From Xiphophorus maculatus (taxonomy: Eukaryota; Chordata; Actinopteri; Cyprinodontiformes; Poeciliidae): a stretch of DNA of 64,000 nt. The DNA lies in assembly GCF_002775205.1 (NCBI RefSeq), contig NC_036460.1, positions 2,982,056-3,046,055 of the forward strand. The letters are read 5' to 3'. Positions within the stretch are counted from its first letter, which is position 1. Each line of letters begins with the position of its first letter. The position numbers were made by a program, and so were the translations under genes. Below, piece by piece: positions 35,101-46,608 of this stretch. Below the pieces are notes generated by a model. That model did not search any database. It was not told the DNA's origin and worked only from the letters and a program-made list of their open reading frames with translations.

Positions 35101-38100
35101 CGTCGCCGCGTCGCCGCACGGAGAAACCGGTCCGATGGAGTCGAGCGTGGGTTCTCTAGGAGTGGACCCGGCCGATGGAGTCAGATCGGGTTTGAACTTC
35201 CCACTGACTCTCTACCAGACAGCCGACGGCCTGATGAGCGATGCAGGCGCTGCGGAGCTGCTGATGATGTCAGACGGCGCCGCAGAGGACGGCCAGGTGG
35301 AGCTGGTGAACGGAATCACGGCTGCCATCTTAAGCCAGGGCGCCATGCTGGTCCTCAACGAGGGGGCGCCCGATCCGGACCTCGCGTCCTTCGCCGGCGA
35401 AGACGTCCCGCAGGAAGTGGTGGCTTACTTTGAGACGGTACCGAACGTTCTCCCCGGTGGGACGTCGACCCGGGTCGCCTCCCACCCCGACACGGTGCTG
35501 TCGCCGGCTCTGAGCTCCAAGCCCATCTCATCCACTCTGCCCATCGTGTCCAAACACGTCCCAACGCCGCAGCCGCCGCCATCACTCGTCCTCACGCTGG
35601 AGCGGCTGGACGAAGCGGAGGACGGGGACACCATGACGGACACAGAGGAGCCGGAGAGGGACGACCAGCAGCTGGAGGAGCACTGGTGAGGACAGACACC
35701 ATCTGTTTACCTTACCATCAACAATCACAATACGATACTTTGACCGTTTTGAATTCTGCACCTAAAAATTAAACAAAATATGGAAAAACTAAACTGCTGC
35801 TATAATAAAAGCTACTAAACTAAACATTTAACTAATAAAAAGTATCAAACACACTAAAAACTAATTAGTTTGTTTGCTCATTTGTTTTTAGCAAACTAAT
35901 TAGCTATAAATTTGTTTGCTAAACTAATTTTAGAAAACTCATTTTGCTGAAAAAAGAGCAATTTCTTTGGTTAAAGTAAATTAGCAAAAACGTTTTTACT
36001 TTACCCCAAAAAATGTGTAAAAAGTTAATTTTTTTTTTCTTACAAAAGCTTTTTGTGTCTATAAGAACTAAATGTTTTTAGTTTTTCCTAAAATACATTT
36101 TTATTCTAATAAAAACTAAATCAAAACTAAACATTTAACTAATAAAGTAGAAAACACACTAAAAACTAATTAGTTTCTTTCCCAATTAGTTTTTAGCTAC
36201 AAAATTGTTTGCAAAACTAATTTTATCAAACTAATTTTTGCTAAAAAGAAAAATGTGCAGAAAATTTAATTAAAAAATGTTTTTTTAAGAATGTTTTTGG
36301 CTTTTACACAAACTAAAACTGTTTAAATATCTAATATCAACTAAACAAAATGAACTAATAAATTGGCCAATTAAAAGTTTTCTTGTTCATTAGTTTTAGC
36401 AAACTAATATTAGCAAACACATTTTTAGCACATTTGTTGCTAAAAAAATTAGCTACACATTTTTTGCAAATTTTAAATGAAAACTTTTACTTTAGTTTTT
36501 ATAGAGCTAATAAACATTTAACTAATTAAAACCAGCAAAACGCTAAAAACTAGAAGAATTAGGCAAAAAGTCAATGAAATAAAACTGAAACATGATGAAA
36601 AACTCCAAACTATTACAACCCTGCTGCACATTCATCATGGCTTTTTTAACTAGCAGCTAATTTGTGTTCACACATGCTAGAGGTTCCTGGATAAATTGGC
36701 CCTGATTTCCTTAGTTTTAGGCAATCAGCCAATACTTGCATGAGAAATCGATCTTATCCGTCAATCTTTTCTGAATCCACAAACGTCTGAAAATCAGCCA
36801 CTGTCAAAAGATCGGTATCGGCCAAAATTGGAATCAGCAGGTCAGACTCTTTAAAGGTGACATGTTGTGCTTCCTTGAACAGCTTTGAAACAAAACATTG
36901 CCTGTTTTTCTTCGGTTGACATTATTAGACGGTTCCTTGGAAGCATAAAAACAGCCGTTTTAAACAGCCTCATGCGTTATCACGGTTTTCACGTTTTGTG
37001 TGCCTTTGTGACGTGAGCAGCTACCACAAGAACAGCTTGAGTAAGGAGCAGCTGGAGGCGATCGTGGCCGAGCTGCAGAAGAAGGTGAAGGTGCTGCAGC
37101 AGCGGCACCGCCGGCACCTGGAGAAGCTGCTGGGGCTGGAGAACACCGTGAGCCAGCTGAGGCAGAGCAACATGCTCAACGAGGAGCGGCTGCAGCTGCT
37201 GGAGAGGGTATTTATTCAAACATCTCACTCCTAGCTGCTGCCAGTATAGAGACCGTGTCAAACACAGGGCTCAGGGGCCAAATCTGGCCCACGATAGCGA
37301 TTTAATGTGGTCCTCTGGACTCCGTAAGCCAAGTTACATCAATTAGTCCCTCCAGTTTTTCACCTGTTATGCTTCCTTGAACAGGTTAGGTTAGGTCTAT
37401 GGCCTATACAAAACATTTTCATTACATATTTTGCTAAAAAATCTTTCTTAGATACTGAGATTTTAGTCAGTTCTGCCTATTTTGAGCTGTTTTAAGGCGT
37501 CTTGTCACTTTAAATCCAAATAAGCTGCTGCTGGCCACGCCCCCCCAACGCAACGTTTACACTTTTATGCAAACAGATGCAACATTATTCAGTCCATAAG
37601 AATGCAGTAAGTGGTTTCTGGACAACAAAACACTTGTCTTTTCCAGCAGCCATTGTACAGTGTATACACTGCAAAAACACACAATCTTACTGAGTATTTT
37701 TTGTTTAGTTTCCATTGTAAATATTGTAATACACTTTTTAAAAAAAGACAAAAAAATCAATTAAAGTAACTTTTTAGCAAGACATTGGAGCTTGTTTTAA
37801 GTCAATAATCCATTAATATAGATAAGAAGAGCTAGTTCCACTTGTAGATTGTTTCATTTTAAATAAGACATTTTTCACAAGTAGCAAGTGAAATAATCTG
37901 CTAATGGAATTACAATATTTTCATCAGTAGTAAGAAATTATTGAGCTAAAAAACGACCCTAAATTTAGCTGAAAAGTTACTTGTAAGTTACTTTTCTCTT
38001 ATTTCAAGTGTAATAAGATATTTGCACTAGAAACTAGACCAAAAATACTTTGTAAGTTTTGTCCAAACATGCTGGAACTCAGCTTGGGTTGCTAAGTAAC

Positions 38101-38918
38101 AAGCTGGGCTTTGCAAGGGTTGCTAGGTAACGGGCAGTGCCTGCTGATTTGTGAGGTTACATTCCAGGAGGTTTTTAGAAAGGGCTCATTTTCCAGATAC
38201 CAAAAAACATCCACTTCTTGCCAAAAAAAAAAAAAGTTTTATTGTGGCAGTGTTTTCCTAAGGTCTATTTTTATTTAATGGACTTTGAAGGCTGTTTTTA
38301 GAAGCAGTGAAGACTTAAATGGAAGTACAAAAACGTGGGTAATGTGAATTTTGTTTAATTTCCCCCCATTTATGTAATGCTAGGTCCCACCTGCAGGTGG
38401 CAGCATTTCTTACTTTTATGACTGTTGCCTCAGCCTAACTTGTTGTCAATTTATAGTCACACTTAGCTTCATACATAAGTGCAGATGTTTTTAAATTAGC
38501 ACAACTAAATCAGTTGCAAAAAATCAGAAAAACAATCACAAAATCTTGGAGGTACTGACCAATGTGAAAAGTTGTTCAATATTATTAAACTTTAAGAAGC
38601 ACTTATCTAATGCAGATGAGGATATTTGTTAGTATTTTAACAGATTGATGGGTTTTATCGATACATTCTGGCACAACCAGCATTCATAATCTTAATTTAG
38701 CTCAAAATAAGAATGAGTTTGACGCTCCTGCAGTAGAGTAACTGTTTTTATGTTTCTCTCTGCTGGTTCTCCGTCAGGCGTATTTGCAGACGAGTGCAGC
38801 TGTGTCGGATGCCGGTGAGACCGTCGCCATCATCTACGGAGACGACGACGCTGCTGCGTACTTTTACACTCCACTGAGCGACCATGCAGGGATGGAGTTG
38901 AATATGGACGAGAAATAA
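32137..38918 (+). CDS. thap8: THAP8-like THAP-domain zinc-finger protein, 5 coding exons
   Basis: A probable nuclear DNA-binding protein. Coding exons: 32137-32210, 33819-34002, 35006-35685, 37021-37207, 38778-38918. They sum to 1266 nt (421 aa), with GT-AG borders and matching phases. The N-terminus (MPKYCSVPKC) starts a C2CH THAP domain, residues 1-83, with C5, C10, C55 and H58, plus the family's P27, W37, F59 and AVPTVF ending. A basic stretch after it (KRKASDDNERKPKR, from residue 87) could be a nuclear signal. The middle is low-complexity and acidic near 290-310. EHCY at 311-314 fits the HCF-1 binding motif [DE]HxY and is formed across the exon 3/4 junction. Exon 4 encodes a leucine-rich coiled coil (about 325-375). 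SFYKFPL, RWGIRYL, the coiled coil and the AIIYG near the C-terminus resemble THAP8 more than THAP5, the alternative. Human THAP8 is shorter (about 274 aa). Confidence 0.9.
32790..33075. repeat. hAT-like repeat piece, thap8 intron 1
   Basis: It begins GGGTGCTCAAAGTGTGGTTCG, a variant of the GGTGTCCAAAGTGTGGCCCG end also seen at 16617, 17480 and 63958. No coding content is present. Confidence 0.4.
33110..33540. repeat. Interspersed repeat, thap8 intron 1
   Basis: This is a copy of the family seen twice in ppp5c intron 2 (AATTGTCCCAGAAAG, AATATTGTTGTTTTGG, ATTGCTTATTATGACAGG). Its class is unknown. Confidence 0.45.
34045..34380. mobile_element. TTAA-B partial copy, thap8 intron 2
   Basis: It carries GTTACCTAGCAACCC (34161-34175), then AAACCACTCGCTGCATTCTTG and the GGTTGTGCAGGAGGCT segment typical of TTAA-B at 1.6 and 61.7 kb. 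It begins just after the exon 2 donor and is truncated. Confidence 0.6.
34387..34648. mobile_element. Foldback-A partial copy, thap8 intron 2
   Basis: The tract runs from ACATAGGAGTTTGTTTTAAG through the loop to the inverted arm. Its left end is missing and it abuts the TTAA-B fragment. Confidence 0.6.
35750..36600. repeat. AT-rich degenerate tandem array, thap8 intron 3
   Basis: Segments such as AACTAAACATTTAACTAATA and ACACTAAAAACTAATTAGTT recur about 310 bp apart (near 35817 and 36126), with a third diverged unit after 36300. Many self-complementary AATTAGTTTTTAGC pieces are present. It has no coding content. Confidence 0.6.
36855..36930. mobile_element. TTAA-B end fragment, thap8 intron 3
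   Basis: TTAA at 36851-36854 is followed by AGGTGACATGTTGTGCTTCC, the left end of TTAA-B. Only about 75 bp remains, just 5' of exon 4. Confidence 0.5.
37368..38340. mobile_element. TTAA-B interrupted by Foldback-A, thap8 intron 4
   Basis: TTAA-B sequence (ATGCTTCCTTGAACAGGTTA onward) runs to 37666 and resumes at about 38062 with AAACATGCTGGAACTCAGC. The gap is filled by Foldback-A. Beyond the gap lies a paired X-box-like module (38088-38100 and 38119-38131). Confidence 0.7.
37667..38061. mobile_element. Foldback-A nested in TTAA-B, thap8 intron 4
   Basis: It begins CACTGCAAAAACACACAATC directly after a TA (37665-37666). Both arms are present; the extreme right end is lost. It sits about 10 bp away from the corresponding insertion point at 49.67 kb, so the two insertions are independent. 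Confidence 0.75.
38390..38403 (+). promoter_or_regulatory. CTCF-like motif, plus orientation
   Basis: CCTGCAGGTGGCAG matches 13 of 14 positions of the core consensus CCASYAGRKGGCRS. It is located in thap8 intron 4. Confidence 0.4.
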
Positions 38919-39012
38919 AATGACTGGATATTCTGTTTGTGTCTGTGCCAAAAAATTAACTAAAGGGGCTAATTTTGTTGTTTTCTATAATCAGAACTTT
39001 ATACACGATCAA

Positions 39013-39018
39013 AATAAA
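39013..39018 (+). terminator. thap8 poly(A) signal candidate
   Basis: A canonical AATAAA lies about 95 nt after the stop codon. Another AATAAA overlaps the stop itself (38914-38919). The downstream one is the more usable of the two. Confidence 0.55.
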
Positions 39019-40734
39019 GTGATTCCTTCCTTCTCCTGTGAATAATGAATGATGGGGCAATACTGAATGTTTTTGCTACGCTCTTTGCTTTCTACTCCAA
39101 CTCTTGTTTGACTGTTTATTTTTGCTTGTTAATTTATTTTTCTTTATGAAAATTTACAGATCATTAAAAATAAATTTACACAAAAGTCTAAAGCTTCTGT
39201 TCTGCGTCAAACCGTCACCACAATTCAGTGAACTGCACTTTCTGCATGTGGAAAGTTTGAAACAATGCATGATAACATTCACAGATAAGAACAAAATCTG
39301 CAAAAATGTTTAAAATCTAGGTTTATGAATGATGGAGCATGTTGGGAATGTCTCAGAAAACCGTTTAGTTTAAATGAAAACTGGCAACGCAGATTGTTTA
39401 TGATGCACATTTACACGTTTTAAGCTTTTCACAATAGTTCTGTGTTTTCTGTCTTTCCACTAGAGGGCAGTAGAGTCCGCTGCGTCCAAATGGGTTCATC
39501 ACTGAAAGATTGGACCTGACGCAACTGTTACAAAGACCCGATCTAACAGCTAAATATTATACACATAATATTACCATACATTATATATGAGTAAATGCCA
39601 ACATTTACTCATATATATCATTTAATTTAAATGATAAATTTATCATTTAATTTATATTTTTGAAGAATACTTGTAGCATAAACAGACGGGCGGAGCTTGT
39701 TGCCGAGTGTGCTGCAGTTTTTTCCTGTGATAAAAGTTAAAGAGAAAATACCAAATATGGTTTTTACAAACATTTAGAAAGTGAATCCTTAATTGGTTGT
39801 TCTTCATTTTGGTTGGCAGGTGGACCAGCCAATGGATTTTAATAAACACACTGACCAATTTCTTGTCTTTTTTCCATAATGTCTGTCCAGATCAGATCTA
39901 ACCCAGTAATGGTGACCTGCACTGGGCGCTAGGCAAGTGTAAATGGACAATTGATGGATGAACAAAAATTTTATTTTCGTTTTGAGGTTTTAAAATATAT
40001 TACAAAAAATATAAACCTTTTATCTATCTGTAATCTGGCTACTGATTTACAATTCCGCTCGATTTTAATCTCCCATTAACTTTAATTTCTCCGGCACAAT
40101 TTCAACCAGGCCAATCAGCGATCAGAAGGAGAGACGTGAACGATGACGTCGATATTCTGCGCTACCTGTAGCTTTAGCAATGGCATCAGAGGAGGTGAAC
40201 AAATTCGCCTTAAGTCCGTGTAGTCAATGCTTCCAAGTATGAAATTAACATCAGCAGCCATCTTGTTCGGCTCGCTACTTCTCTCTTTGCAGTGGAGGAT
40301 GGTTGTTTACATCGCAAGCAATTTCCGGTAAACTTCATAGCATCGAACTAGCTCATTACGTAATGGCCAAATGGTTAGCGATTGCTCCACTAAGCTGATG
40401 GTAAAACAAGAGGCTAATTTTTAGCAGGCTAACATACATGTTAGTAAACGTTTTCTTCAATGGATTGTTGAAATTTTGTAGAACAAAGCTCATATTTTAC
40501 AACCAAAACACAAAAATATCTCATATTAGCTCCATTCTTAACATTGCATGTATGCAGACAGCGAAGAATAGCTGCTAATGCTAGCTTTTTTGTTGTTACA
40601 TTTAAAAAGCGTTGCCCAAATCTTTAGCATTTTTGACCGAAGTTCTTAGGTACCTCTGGACCCGCAGGTTTTGCATCTCTTTTAGGATAGTCAGGTATTT
40701 TTTGCCCTTCTAAAATAAGACCTTTGCAGCAACA
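39019..40734. other. Intergenic DNA, no gene recognised
   Basis: This is mostly AT-rich. The stretch 40080-40330 is richer in GC, with a CCAATCAG and a TGACGTCG, and could be part of an interspersed repeat or a decayed promoter-like sequence. No open frame of note was found. The only specific feature I support is the CTCF-like motif listed separately. Confidence 0.4.
39457..39470 (+). promoter_or_regulatory. CTCF-like motif, perfect core match, plus orientation
   Basis: CCACTAGAGGGCAG matches all 14 positions of CCASYAGRKGGCRS. It lies about 540 bp after the thap8 stop codon in non-repetitive DNA, between the plus-strand genes and the minus-strand claudin cluster. Confidence 0.5.
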
Positions 40735-40905
40735 AAACAGAGTCGGTTAGTAACTAGTTACATTTACTTGAGTAACGTTTTGGGAAAAGTGTACTATTAG
40801 GTACTTTTGCTACCCTGTACTTTTTACTTTTTCTTGAGTGAAAAGTTGTTAAAGTAGATCTGCTCTGGCCACTCTACCCTCCTCTGAAAACAAATGGTTA
40901 AAAAC

Positions 40906-41390
40906 TTAACTCTACCAGAAGGATGTCAGGTGAGTTTCTGTTCCCACTGAGTGGACACAGTGAGTCTGTGATAATCGCAGGTGGGGGCTGAGTTTTCCTC
41001 GTCTACCTTCAGGGTCCAGGCCGCCTCCCTGCCCTTCACATTCCCCAGTATCAGTCACGTGAGCAGAGTTTGGCCAGAACCAACGGAGCACGACAAGACA
41101 CGCTCACAGAACCTCCTTTCTTCCCTTTCCCCGCAGCCGTCCAGGTATGTGATGAGATAGTGTTTCATCGGCGCCTCGGGGGTTTTGGTCAGCATTCACC
41201 AACTTTCCTTTGTGTTTGGTTCAAAACGACCTGAACCTGCTGGTCTCATTGGAAATTATTTACATGAAGAAAATAAGTTGTTTCCTGGATTAAACGTGCA
41301 AATCAGAGATACAGTGATTAGTTTAGCGATGACCAAACATGCCTGAAGGTCGTTAGCAAGTCAATAGGAGAGGAAAGTAACTGACTGCAG
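40906..41390. other. GC-rich unique island, unexplained
   Basis: Between two repeats lies about 480 bp of balanced-composition, apparently unique DNA. It has no long frame. It contains a TCACGTGA E-box (41057-41064) and, near 41128-41153, a pyrimidine tract with CGCAG, eight bases, then GGTATGTGA, which looks like an acceptor and donor around a tiny exon. It could be an enhancer or a 5' non-coding exon of an unseen gene. Confidence 0.35.
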
Positions 41391-41393
41391 CAA

Positions 41394-41803
41394 AAACACA
41401 AAATCTTACTGAGAAGTTTTGATCTAGTTTAACGTGGAAATATTGTAGCACAGTAGAAATCAAAACTAACTTTCCAGCAACATGTAGGAGATTATTTTAA
41501 GTCAATAATTCCTTAATATTGGTCAAAAAGTGCTAATTCCACTAGTATAATATTCCACTCCGCCGTTACTTAGCAACCCCAGCCAAGCCCAGGCCGTTAC
41601 CTAGCAACTCAGTTCTAGTTCCCCTGGCAGATTATTCCACTTATAGTGAAATGACCTGCCAGTGTAACTAGTGCTTTTTAAATATTGTTTTAGTAGTAAG
41701 TATTATTGAATTTGAATTGAATCAATATTAAGAAATTATTGATTTAAAAAAGCCCCCATGTTGCTGAAAAGTTCCTTATTTCATGTGTGCTGCAATATTT
41801 CAG
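41394..41803. mobile_element. Foldback-A with X-box module
   Basis: CTGCAGCAAAAACACAAAATC opens the left arm. Inverted X-box motifs lie in the loop (41565-41577 and 41596-41608, 31 bp apart). The right end is eroded. Confidence 0.7.
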
Positions 41804-41951
41804 CTTTTATTAGATTTAAGCTTTCATTATGATTAGTGATAAACAGAATTTGCACCATTGTTGCTAATTCAGATTGTGAATGATAGCCTCCCTCCCCCCT
41901 GCTGTGCAGTTTGTTACAGTAAAATGTCTCCAAATCTGTAGTTACTGTAAC

Positions 41952-41965
41952 CTCCCCTCTGGTGG
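41952..41965 (-). promoter_or_regulatory. CTCF-like motif, minus orientation
   Basis: CTCCCCTCTGGTGG is the reverse complement of a 13/14 match to the CTCF core. With the plus-oriented motifs at 38390 and 39457 it forms a convergent arrangement. Confidence 0.4.
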
Positions 41966-42763
41966 CGGTGACACCGATATGAGTAACCTGATATGGAATC
42001 AAGCACCTCTCCCATGTTTACTGTGAAATGCTCATCAATTTTTCATTTCTCTGCCTCTGAAACCATTCTGTAACATTTTTAAAATGTGTCCACATCTGAA
42101 AACTGAAGTTTCAGTATGGAAAGTTTGAGTAACTCGACTCGGCTCCCTTTGTGCTCCTCCTCGCCCCTGCCCGTAAAACCGATCTTGTGGCTAATCGCTA
42201 ACAGCCACGTTGCCACCTTGACGTAACGCAATCCTCGGGGATTGAATGTCGAGGTTTTGCCTTACGAAGCCTCGGCACATGCTCCATCATTTCTGATAAA
42301 TGCCGAAGTCATTTTCTCATCTGGACTCGCTGCAGAAAGCTTCAATTTTTAACACAAAACCAGACAAATAAGCAGCTAGTGACACTTTTATTTAAAAAAC
42401 AAAACAACAACATAAACATCACAGGAGTGAGTGTCTAAGACGTCAAGGTGATTCACTGTAAATTAATACGTAATGTCTCGAAACACCATAATCTCTCTTC
42501 ACCACAACAAACTAGCAGTTGTGTTGAATGCAGTTATTATCTGTGTTCATGTTTCTACTGCTAGTATTTACAACTCTGGAAGTCCCTTTACTGGAAATTC
42601 ATCCATTTTCTTTTTACTTAAAGTGGGTTTTGATGATAAAAATCAGAGATCAGTTTTCAGTTGCAAACATTAAAAAGCTACAATCTTATAAAAGGAACTG
42701 ATTTTTACAGTGAAAGACTTTTAAATTGACAGTGCACAAAGAAATTTGAATAAACAGTTTCAA

Positions 42764-43732
42764 CACTATAAAAACACTAAATTCCACCAAGTATTTTTTT
42801 TTCCAGCTTTTAGCAAAAATCTCATTACACTTAAAGGAAGACAAAACTAACTTTCAAGTAACTTTTCAGTAAGCTGTAGGAGCTGATTTTAAGTAAGTAA
42901 TTCCTTAAATTAAATGCTGAAAATCAATGACTTGATGCAATCTGCTTAGATTTAATACTATTTTGAAGAAATAATTGAATTAATTCTTTTTATATTTTGT
43001 ACTTAAGGAAGAATGTTGTTCTGATACTAGTGGAGGTAGTACTTTTTAAAATCAATATTCAAGAATTAATGACTTAAAACAAGCTCCTAAAATGTTAGTT
43101 GTATCTCAATTAAAGAGTAATAAGATATTTTCACAAAAAATTAGACCAAAATAATTGGTAAAAATGTGTGTTTTTCAATACAAAAACATTTTTGCTCTAG
43201 TGTTTAGTGCAAATAAATGAGTACACTTGAAATAAGACAAAACTAACTTACTAGTAACTTATTAGGAAGATATAGGAGCTTATTCTGAATCAATATTTTA
43301 TTAATATTGTCAAATTATTTCACTTATAACAAAATATTTTCCACCGTGTTTTAAATTAAATAATCTGCCAGAGGAACTAGTACTTTTTTTCATCTGTGTT
43401 AAGAAGTTATTGACTTAAAACAAGCTCCTCTATCTTGCAAAAAAATTATTTGAGTTAGTTTTGTCCTATTTTAAGTGTACTGAGATATTTGCACTAGAAA
43501 CTAGATAAAAAATACTTGGTAAGATTTTGAGTTTTTGCAGTGTAGTTCCACTGGCAGATTTTTCCCCCCAAATGTCTTACTGTAAAGTGGAGCTAGTACA
43601 TTTTTTAATCAATATTTAAGCCTTATTGACTTAAAACAACCTCCTGAAAGTTACATGGTAGTTTTGTCCTTTTTTCAGGAGAACCAGGATATTAGCAGAA
43701 AAAACTCTTGGTAAAGTTTTGTTTTTGCAGTG
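42764..43732. mobile_element. Tandem cluster of Foldback-A copies, 3' of claudin gene A
   Basis: Two near-complete copies (about 42764-43178 and 43180-43542) and one right-hand half (43545-43732) lie end to end. The second ends CAGTG followed by TA. The cluster ends 77 bp from the claudin stop codon. Confidence 0.75.
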
Positions 43733-43808
43733 AAACTCTTGTTTTCTTCAAGTCCCCTCCCCTCCGGACTCGGTGTTCCTGTGGGATCCGGTCGTGTTTG
43801 ACCTCCAC

Positions 43809-44453
43809 TCATACGTAGTCCTTTCTCTCTAAAACCGGGCCGCCCGCGGACCGGGCTGAGTACGCCATCCTGGAGCTGTTGTACCTCGTCTCCCGAGGCG
43901 GACAGGAGCAGCAAAGAAGTCCTCCTCCGAGAACCAGGAGCGCGGCGGCGCCCCAGCCGACGTACAGCGCCGCCCCCAGCTCCCGCCGCTGGGCATCGGT
44001 CAGCAGCGGGTTGTAGAAGTCCCTGATGATGGTGTGGGCCGACCAGGAAACGGGGATGAGCTGCATGGCGCCAGAAACGATGAATAGCACCCCGGATAAG
44101 ATGATCACCTTGGCCTTGGAGGCCTCGTCCTCGATGCAGTTGGTGCACTTTGCCCCGGCGATGGCCACCAGCACGGCCAGGATGGCCAGCAGGATGGAGA
44201 TGACGGTGAGTGCGCGGGCCGCCTGGAGGTCCGGCGACAGCGCCAACATGGAGTCGTACACCTTACACTGCATCTGGCCGGTGCTCTGCACCACGCAGCT
44301 CATCCACAGGCCCTCCCAGATGATCTGCGCCGTCACGATGTTGCTGCCGATGAACGCCGTCACCCGCCACATGGGCAGGGCGCACGCCACGATGGCGATG
44401 ATCCATCCCAGGATGCACAGGGAGATGCCAATCAGCTCCAGTCCTATAGACAT
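43809..44453 (-). CDS. Claudin-3/4-like protein (claudin gene A), single exon
   Basis: Claudins are four-pass membrane proteins that build tight-junction strands and set paracellular permeability. This one is 214 aa, a normal length, in one exon as for claudin-3, -4, -5 and -6. The ATG (MSIGLELIG) is at 44453. Transmembrane segments are near residues 8-28, 80-100, 117-140 and 160-184. The first extracellular loop has the family signature W29, GLW 48-50, C53 and C63. The second loop has FYNPLLTD, close to the NPLVA-type motif of claudin-3/4 that binds Clostridium enterotoxin. A CCSC palmitoylation-type cluster follows TM4, and the protein ends RKDYV, a PDZ-binding tail for ZO proteins. It is the first of three same-strand claudins. 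Which numbered paralogue it is cannot be settled without a tree. Confidence 0.95.
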   Translation of the reverse strand: MSIGLELIGISLCILGWIIAIVACALPMWRVTAFIGSNIVTAQIIWEGLWMSCVVQSTGQMQCKVYDSMLALSPDLQAARALTVISILLAILAVLVAIAGAKCTNCIEDEASKAKVIILSGVLFIVSGAMQLIPVSWSAHTIIRDFYNPLLTDAQRRELGAALYVGWGAAALLVLGGGLLCCSCPPRETRYNSSRMAYSARSAGGPVLERKDYV

Positions 44454-44527
44454 ACTGGCTGCTGAGGTCGCCCAGTTAGTGTTAGTGAGTGTGTGATGAT
44501 CTGCTACCTGGACTGGTAAAGCATCCG

Positions 44528-44534
44528 TTTTATA
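44528..44534 (-). promoter_or_regulatory. TATA box of claudin gene A
   Basis: On the minus strand the sequence reads GGTATAAAACGG, 75 bp upstream of the ATG. A TATA box here would give a short 5' UTR with no need for an upstream exon. Confidence 0.5.
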
Positions 44535-44687
44535 CCAGTGGGTTGGAGCAGGGGAGGAGTCTGGGATGGAGGTGACATCACTAGGAGGAGAGGAAGGACC
44601 TGGGGACTCTCAGGATTCTCTATCGGCTTACAGGGCGACCACAAAGGGCCTGGCCACAAAGAGGCTCTTTACAGCCGAAAGGCCGTA

Positions 44688-45471
44688 CACTGCAAAAACA
44701 CAACGTCTCACCAAGAGTTTTTGGCCTAGTTTTAGTGAAAATATCTTCATACACTTAAAATAAAACATAACTGATTTAGAAGTGACTTTTCAGCAAAACA
44801 GGAGTTTTTTTAAGCCAATAACTACTTAATACTGATGAAAAAGTTGTAGTTCCACTGGCAGATTCTTTTACTTATCAGTGAAATAATCTGCTTAGGAACT
44901 ACAACTTTTTATCAGTATTAAGGAATTATTGATTTAGAACAAGCTCCTATATCATGCTGAAAACATATTGGTAAGTTAGATATTTGTACTAGAAACCAGA
45001 CCAGAAATGTTTTTGAAAATGTTTTTGGAAAAACCAAGATGTTTTTTGGTCTTACCAAGTATTTTTGGTCAGTTGGTAGAAATATTGTACCACAAGTGAA
45101 ATAAGGAACCTGTCAGCAACAGCAATAATAATTCAAATTCAAAAACGATTTTTAAAAAAAGTACTTATAACAAAACATTTTTCCAATGTTATAAGTGAAA
45201 TAATCTGCCTGTGGAACTAGAACTGAGTTGCTAGGTAACTGCCTGGGCTTGGCTCGGGTTGCTAAGTAACGCGCAGTGGAACTTTCTATTGGTGGAACTA
45301 GAACTTTAAAAAAAAAAAATCAATATTAAGGATTTATTTACTTAAAACAAGCTGCTATTTCTTGCTGAAAACTTACTGGCAAGTTATGTTTGTCCTATTT
45401 CAAGTGTACTAAGACATTTGTACTAGAAACTAAACCAAAAATACTTGGTGAGATTTAGTATTTTTGCAGTG
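44688..45471. mobile_element. Composite Foldback-A, upstream of claudin gene A
   Basis: It opens CACTGCAAAAACACAACG after a TA (44686-44687) and closes TTTTTGCAGTG. About twice the usual length, it appears to be two fused copies; the second carries the X-box pair at 45227-45239 and 45258-45270. It starts 234 bp upstream of the claudin ATG. Confidence 0.75.
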
Positions 45472-45639
45472 AAACATGTCTTTTTGTACCCAAAGACACA
45501 CTGCATGTAGATTTTGTTCACAGAAATCAATAAAGGTCCCTATAAAGTGTTCAGGTCTGAGATCTCAGTTTCTAATTTGTTACTAAAGTCGTTGCTTACT
45601 TCAAACTTTTCATCTTTCTTGCTACAAATTACTTTGGTA

Positions 45640-46028
45640 CACTGCAAAAACACAAAGTCTTATATTGTTGGTCTGGTTTTAGTACTTTAGTACACTTGAA
45701 ATAAAACAAATCTAACTTGCAAGTGACTTTTCAGCACAATAAAGGAACTTGTTTTAAGTTAGTAATTTCTTAATATTAATGAAAAATCTCTGGCAGATTT
45801 GTTTACTTCAAGAAAAATGGGGAAAAGAATTGCTAAGAGTGAAATAATTTTCCAGAGGATCTAGTACTTTTTTAAGCTATATTAAGGAATTGCTGAAGTA
45901 GAAACATCTTATATCTTGCTGAAAAGTTACTTGTAAGTTTTTTTTTCTTTTTTACTTGAATTGTACTAAGATATTTGCGATGGAAACTAGACCAAAAATA
46001 CATAATGCGATTTTCTGTCTTTGCGGTG
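45640..46028. mobile_element. Foldback-A copy
   Basis: It is full length, from CACTGCAAAAACACAAAGTC (after TA) to TCTTTGCGGTG. Both arms and a plain loop are present. Confidence 0.8.
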
Positions 46029-46608
46029 TGGGCTCCAGGGATTCAGTGTAATTATTCATCGGTTAGAATGGTCTAATCAAAGTCAAGACATGAGTCAGAA
46101 TTGAGAAACTAGGGCAAGACTTACAAATTGTTCTTTGGTGTTGCTATTTAAGGTTTCAATCTTTCTATTTTAATGAAGTTTATTACATAAAACTGTAAAA
46201 ACAAATATGTGAAAGTTTGCAGTTTTAATATTGAAAACTGAATAGTTTTATAATTCACTTCAGTTAAGAAAACACCAGAAGTGAAAGTTTTTGGGGGATT
46301 TTTATGAGTCTGTCTGCCTCCAGAATGTCACTGGGTTTTTTAGGAGTCTGGACAGTTTCCAGAGGAATGCCGCCATTCCTCAGCCTCACTCTGCTGACTG
46401 AAACCAAACAAGATGGCTGCCTCCTGTGGAGAGCTGGCCACACTGCCAGTTATCACAAAGTCAACTCATGGATAAGAAAGGTGGGCATGCCACACTTTAG
46501 GTCTGGGCTTGCAGGAAGAAAATCACTTCTTTTACCTTTTCAAAGCAGCAGCATCAAACTAATGCTTTTAAAAAGTTATTTTCCTTTGCTTTTTAACTCT
46601 GGGAAAAG

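Noticed and set aside
43675-44496. Long alternative frames on both strands across claudin gene A, and similarly across gene B (48295-48942)
   Set aside because: These are shadows of the claudin reading frames; only the minus-strand claudin frames carry W-GLW-C-C and DYV.
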